Shown: piece after piece, positions 60,268-64,000 of the stretch
Numbering within the stretch: the stretch's first letter is position 1
Layout: each line of letters starts with the position of its first letter
Source: Diacronema lutheri
Taxonomy: Eukaryota; Haptophyta; Pavlovophyceae; Pavlovales; Pavlovaceae
Direction: 5' to 3'
Assembly (NCBI GenBank): GCA_019448385.1
Contig: JAGTXO010000013.1
Location: 682,001 to 746,000 of the forward strand
DNA length: 64,000 nucleotides
Notes under the pieces: generated by a model
Seen by the model: only the letters and a program-made list of their open reading frames with translations
What the model was told of the DNA's origin: nothing
Database searches by the model: none
Program-made: the position numbers and the translations under genes

Positions 60268-61705
60268 ATGGAACAGCAGAGCGGAGCCGCGCATGCACGT
60301 GGTGCAGCGCGGCACGCGCACGCGCGGCCCGGCGTGCGCGCCGGCGTCTCGTGCGCGTTGCTGGTCGGAGCGGCCGTCGCGGCAGGGCGCGCGTCCGCCG
60401 CGCCCGCGACGCTCTCCGACCTCGACGCGGCGCTCGAGGGCATCTCAATCGACCTCGCCGAGCTCTCGGAGCGTGTCGTCGGTATGGGCACCACACTGGC
60501 GCGGCGGCACGCGAGCCTCGTCGCTTCGGCGCAGCGGCTCGCAGAGGCCAGGCGCGGACGGCCCGCGGAGACGCGCGCGCGCGAGCCGCCGGGCGCCCGT
60601 GCCGCGCCGCAACGGCGCTCGCCCCAAGCGTACGCGGGTGGCTGCTCGGGCCCGGCGGGCGAGCGCGGCTTTTACGAGCCGCTCGCCAATTGCCGGCCCG
60701 CGCGTCGCTCGGCGGCGTCCGAGGCGCGTCTTGCGGAGATTTCGCGGCTGTACGAGCCGATGGCGGCGGCGCCGCCGACCAACTTGTCGAGCACGCTCAT
60801 GCAGAGTCTGCGCAATCGGCTCGCTTTGCAGGCGCTGCGGCACGACGAGCGGCTCTCGCGGCCGGTGTGTGCGCGCATGCTGGCCGACCGCAACCACCAG
60901 TTCGCGGCCATGTGGGGCACGCCGCGCGTCAAGATGGCGCCGACGTGCGCGCCGCCGCGCGAACTCCTCGCGCGCTGGGTCGCCAATATGAACGATGGCG
61001 CAATGTGCACGCGCAATTGGTACGAGGGCACGTTGGGCTGCGTGGGTCAGCGCGTGCAGCCGCGGTACACGACGCGCGCGCCCGCGCTGCTCGGCTTTGA
61101 CCTGCACATCATCCGCTCGTGCAACGAGCGCAACGGCTGCGGCAGCTCATTTGCCGTGCCGGGCCCACAGGCGTGCATCTTTGCAAACCTGCTCATCCTG
61201 TCGTTGTACGGCTCCGCGCCCGTGTACAACATGTGCCGCAACCTCGAGTGGGTCGTCTGCGCAGCGAGCGGGCGGCTGGTCGCGCAGCTTGGCTCGACGC
61301 TCGTCTTCTCGCCGCCTCCAACGTCCCTGACGGCCGCCGAGCTCTTCCACGACTCGCGCGGCAACATCGCGGCGTACTCCGTGCGTGGCGCGGCGGCGCG
61401 CGCTCCCGCACGGCTGGTGGCGTCCGGGCTGCGCCGGGCGGCCTACGCGCCCACCGGCCGCGTGGCGCGCGCGCTGTGCGTCCCGCGCCACGGCTCTCAT
61501 GCGCGCGCAGATGCAGTCGGTATATATCCTTGAGGCGTGCCTGCTCGCCATGCTCTGCGACAACGGCGCAGAGCTTTTCGCGCTGCGGCCGCTGCAGCCT
61601 TTCAAGTGCCGTTACAATGCGTCGGCCCTTGCTCCTCTTGTGCTCGGCCTGCTCGCGCCGGCGGAACAAACGAGCTACTGGCACGACGGCTTGCGCAGGG
61701 TATAA
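60268..61705 (+). CDS. secreted or membrane Cys-rich protein, unknown, two exons
   Basis: Exons 60268-61380 and 61511-61705 (130-bp intron, GTGCGT donor, GCGCAG acceptor, phase 0) give 435 residues. A hydrophobic segment near residue 25 (VSCALLVGAAVAAG) is a probable signal anchor. A short helical stretch follows (SDLDAALEGISIDLAELSERV), then a Cys-containing region with well-ordered composition: NRLALQALRHDERLSRPVCA, NHQFAAMWGTPRVKMAPTCA, DGAMCTRNWYEGTLGCVGQ, FDLHIIRSCNERNGCGSSF, ILSLYGSAPVYNMCRNLEWV. Exon 2 continues MQSVYILEACLLAMLCDNGAEL. Cysteines in pairs suggest disulfides in an extracellular or lumenal domain. Family not recognised. The initiator could also be an upstream ATG at 60193. 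Confidence 0.7.
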
Positions 61706-61821
61706 ATGGTCAAGCCAAATCCGATCAGGGGCTCGGTCGAGCGCCCCGAGCCCCTGATCGGTCGAACGCCCGCGCCAAAAGCGAGAACGCCCAGCGGCGC
61801 ACCATGCCGAAGCCTGCGCTC

Positions 61822-62898
61822 TCAAAGGCCGCGGTTGATCCTCACCTCGCGCGGCCGCTTGCCATCTGGCCGCCGCACGCTCGCCTCGCACCACTTGCCA
61901 CGCAACGTCGACAACTGTCTGACGGCACCAAAGACGATTGGCACCGCGCAGCAGAGACTCGCGCAAATCATGCCCAGCAGCAGAGGCAGCCGTGCGCCGA
62001 GTGGCAGTGGAGCGCGTCGCGACGCGTCAATGGCGTGGAGCACGAGCGGCGGCAGAACCAGCGTCGGCGCCGAGGCGAACACGCGCGAGAGGACGCACAC
62101 GCCAATCGCGTAGAAACCGCATGCGCGTGAGAGACCGCATGGTGCACCGTCGTCAGCGTCGTGCACCGTCACACCGCACAGCCATTCGGACGCGCGCACG
62201 GTCGGCAAGTTGAGCGCGTTAGCCACAGACGCGGCGGCCCAAGGCTCGAGCGTGCGCGCAACCGAGCCCGGCGGGCCCAGGCCTTGAATCGAGACCGCGG
62301 CGGCCACAGAGGACACGGTCGCGAGCACGTACGCTGCCACGCGTTGCACGGCGCTGTCGGTGCGCGTGCCGTTGCGGTTGGCGTAATAATGGAGCGCAAT
62401 GCTGCGCACAAGGCAGAACCGCAGGCGCGCGAGCCACGGGGCATGGTGACCCCGGCACCGGCCACGGTCGTTGTGCGGAGCGCGAACCGGGCCGTGGGCG
62501 ACGCGCGCGCCGTACTATGTCTGGTTGGCGGCCTGCGCGAGGACCGACCACAGCGGGTTTGCACATGAGGCAGCGAGGATCATACCGCCGTCGATGAGGA
62601 GGTTCATCGGCACAAAGGCGGACATTCGCAACGGCGCGAACACCTTGCGCCCCGTGTCCGGGTGGTAAGTGGCGTCTCGCAAGAGGCGCGCTCGTGCGAG
62701 CGCGTCTGCTTCGTGCGCGTCCGACGGCGCGGCGCCTCCACTTGGCCAGCGCTCACAGAGTGCATTGGCGTGCGCGAGCTCGGCCTCGCCGGCGAGGAGC
62801 ATCCGCGGGTCGAGCATGTGCGCGACGCGCCGCACGCGCCCCGTGTATTCGGGGTCGTCCATCTCCGTCCACTCCGGTGGACGGACCTTTCTCGCCAC
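61822..62898 (-). CDS. sideroflexin (mitochondrial amino-acid carrier)
   Basis: Exons 62898-62516 and 62401-61822 (114-bp intron) give about 320 residues, the usual family length. Family signatures: PEYTGRVRRVAHMLDPRMLL, ATYHPDTGRKVFAPLRMSAFVPMN, and, restored by the splice, ANQTYIALHYYANRNG (the conserved N-Q-S/T-x-N-A-x-x-N-Y-x-N-R-N box), followed by several membrane segments. Sideroflexins import serine and related amino acids into mitochondria. The start is unclear: the codon at 62898 is GTG, the first in-frame ATG is at 62862, and the frame extends upstream into AT-rich sequence. A small 5' exon may therefore lie beyond the retrotransposon fragment, which begins 41 bp upstream. Confidence 0.87.
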
Positions 62899-62928
62899 GC
62901 CTATGTGGTAGAGTATGGGTAATAAGTA

Positions 62929-62938
62929 ATTACTAATT
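62929..62938. repeat. target duplication, 3' side of truncated LINE
   Basis: ATTACTAATT, repeated at 63424-63433. Confidence 0.85.
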
Positions 62939-63423
62939 ACACTAACGACGCTTACAGGCGGGTCAGCAGGACTGCAGGAGGGGCGCGCACGGGGCCGAGG
63001 CTGGACAAACGGAGCGAGCGAAAGGGCGCACGCAACATCAGGCCGAAATCAGGGCGTCGACCCTGTGCACGCCGGCAGCGGGAACGGCCGGGACGGCAAG
63101 GACGTGGCAGGACGCGTCATGGGCGGACACCCACACACGCCTAGCCACCCCTCGCCGGCCCCCGCCGGCCGCCGCCGCCGTCGCCGCGCCGGAAGCAGGG
63201 GCCGTCCACACCGCCGCAGGCGTCCACATCCGCCTGGACGCCGTGAGCCGCGTGGCGGTGCGGCGGCGCCTGTCCGCGCGCCATCTGCGCGCGCGCGAGC
63301 AGGAGCTGCGCGTGCCCACGCACGACGCACGCGGCGAGCTGGAGGCGCATGTGGCGCTCGAGGGCCGCGCGGGCGACGTCGCGCGAGGGCGCGCCCATGC
63401 GCGCCATCCACGCGTCCGCGCCC
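62939..63423 (-). mobile_element. 5'-truncated copy of the same LINE
   Basis: About 485 bp nearly identical to 7116-7592 of the full-length element, including its 3' terminus and the end of its ORF. Differences seen are an 8-bp insertion near 62971-62978 and a few substitutions. It lies on the minus strand, truncated at its 5' side, and is bracketed by a 10-bp duplication. The near identity says both insertions are recent. It lies just upstream of the sideroflexin gene, in the same orientation. Confidence 0.93.
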
Positions 63424-63433
63424 ATTACTAATT
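63424..63433. repeat. target duplication, 5' side of truncated LINE
   Basis: Second copy of ATTACTAATT (62929-62938). Confidence 0.85.
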
Positions 63434-63457
63434 TAGAGGCGCTCACGCCAGGACAGC

Positions 63458-63481
63458 GGGGGGGGGGGGGGGGGGGGGGGG
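63458..63481. repeat. G24 homopolymer, intergenic
   Basis: Twenty-four G between the LINE fragment and the transporter gene 3' end. Confidence 0.9.
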
Positions 63482-63500
63482 CTGGCTGCTTTGCTCAAAA

Positions 63501-63527
63501 TTGGGAGGCGCCTGTCGCGCCTCCCAA
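63501..63527 (-). terminator. perfect 11-bp hairpin after the transporter stop
   Basis: TTGGGAGGCGC (63501-63511) and its exact complement (63517-63527) flank a 5-nt loop, 32 bp after the transporter stop codon on the minus strand. It would form a strong stem in the 3' untranslated region or mark the transcript end. The function is not shown by the sequence. Confidence 0.5.
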
Positions 63528-63558
63528 GTCTGCCGCCGTACGAGCCCGCACGGCGCGC

Positions 63559-64000
63559 TTACGGCGCGGCCGGCTGGGTCCGTGCCACGCACGGCCACGC
63601 GCCCTCAGGGTCGCAGTTGAACGCGGCGGCGTCTTCCACCTGGAAGACGGTGTGCTGGCAGCCCACCTGCCGCGCGACCTCGCGAGCTGCGTACAGCACC
63701 GTCGCGCCGTCGACGCCCGGCCGAACAACAATGTGCGCGGTGAGGTTGAGCTTGTCGGGCGCGTCGGCCCAGATGTGCTGGTCGTGGACCTGTCCGGAAA
63801 AGGGGCGCAGCCGGAAAAGGGGCGCAGCATGGCGGTTGGCTCGGGCGCACACCCGTGGGTGCCGAACGCTGACGAGGCGCGGGCGGCGCGCACGCGCGCA
63901 GAGCGCGCAGCGCGGCGAGGCGGGAGGCGGGAATCGCGCGTGCCTCAATCACACCGGCGATGGCGAGCAGCTTGGTGTACACGGCGCCCGCGTCAATGTG
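63559..64000 (-). CDS. cation diffusion facilitator (ZnT-type), 3' part
   Basis: Partial gene: 64000-63953 and 63789-63559, joined across a 163-bp intron at phase 0 to give KLLAIAGVHDQHIWADAPDK. The visible part is the cytoplasmic C-terminal domain of CDF transporters: VHDQHIWA (the family's V-H-D-L-H-I-W), LNLTAHIVVRPGVDGATVLYAAREV, and CQHTVFQVED, ending soon after a conserved Cys (FNCDPEG). These domains dimerise and sense metal; ZnT proteins export zinc from the cytosol into vesicles or out of the cell. The membrane domain lies outside the window. The intron contains a 17-bp tandem repeat (63794-63827). Confidence 0.85.
63794..63827. repeat. 17-bp tandem repeat in transporter intron
   Basis: CCGGAAAAGGGGCGCAG twice in succession, just upstream of the acceptor in the gene's direction. 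Each copy contains a GC-rich core and reads CTTTTCC in sense, a pyrimidine-tract duplication. Confidence 0.9.

Noticed and set aside
61822-62113. Plus-strand frames over the sideroflexin 3' exon
   Set aside because: The minus strand carries the conserved sideroflexin box and membrane segments; the plus frames have only Arg-rich sequence.

Overview
The window is nuclear DNA from a very GC-rich, compact eukaryotic genome, most likely a unicellular alga. A haptophyte (for example a pavlovophyte) fits best, but that is inferred from style: nothing here is a species marker. Supporting observations are short GT-AG introns (85-211 bp) whose donors mostly read GTGCG or GTGTG and whose acceptors mostly end GCGCAG, close gene packing on both strands, long alanine/arginine-rich proteins, and a mix of core eukaryotic genes (ubiquitin-eS31, complex I NDUFB10, lysyl-tRNA synthetase, sideroflexin, a CDF transporter, a CFAP20-type ciliary protein). 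No rRNA, tRNA, CRISPR or organellar genes were recognised.

Layout. 1-7 kb: a partial unknown gene, a TenA-like protein, a three-exon bromodomain protein and a secreted or organelle-directed GST-like protein. 7.0-11.9 kb: an apparently full-length non-LTR retrotransposon with one 1397-codon ORF (reverse transcriptase plus restriction-like endonuclease), bounded by 14-bp target duplications and sitting inside an 84-bp palindromic element. 11.9-21.2 kb: an unknown helical protein, an organellar-type PPR protein and a large disordered protein with a UBZ4-like zinc finger. 21.7-32.2 kb: a six-exon dynamin-superfamily GTPase, a lysyl-tRNA synthetase with a C-terminal WHEP-like domain, and a single-repeat MYB protein with two Cys/His knuckles. 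32.6-36.0 kb: the most striking gene, a five-exon protein joining a signal peptide, an AA15-like copper oxygenase (LPMO), a CBM2-like module, a GH18 chitinase and a C-terminal membrane anchor through Pro-Ser linkers.

36-40.7 kb: a doubtful ORF, a PAF-acetylhydrolase-like lipase, ubiquitin-eS31 and NDUFB10. 40.9-56.2 kb: a giant uninterrupted ORF (5116 residues) resembling SZT2. 56.3-64 kb: a small membrane protein, a CFAP20DC-like protein, another small membrane protein carrying a frame-changing 29-bp duplication, a lysine-tailed protein, a secreted Cys-rich unknown, a sideroflexin, a 5'-truncated near-identical second copy of the retrotransposon, and the 3' part of a zinc-type CDF transporter.

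The genes do not form one pathway. Shared features are head-to-head pairs only 29-40 bp apart and long homopolymer G runs on the + strand, which are C runs in the sense strand of minus-strand genes, four of them inside introns.
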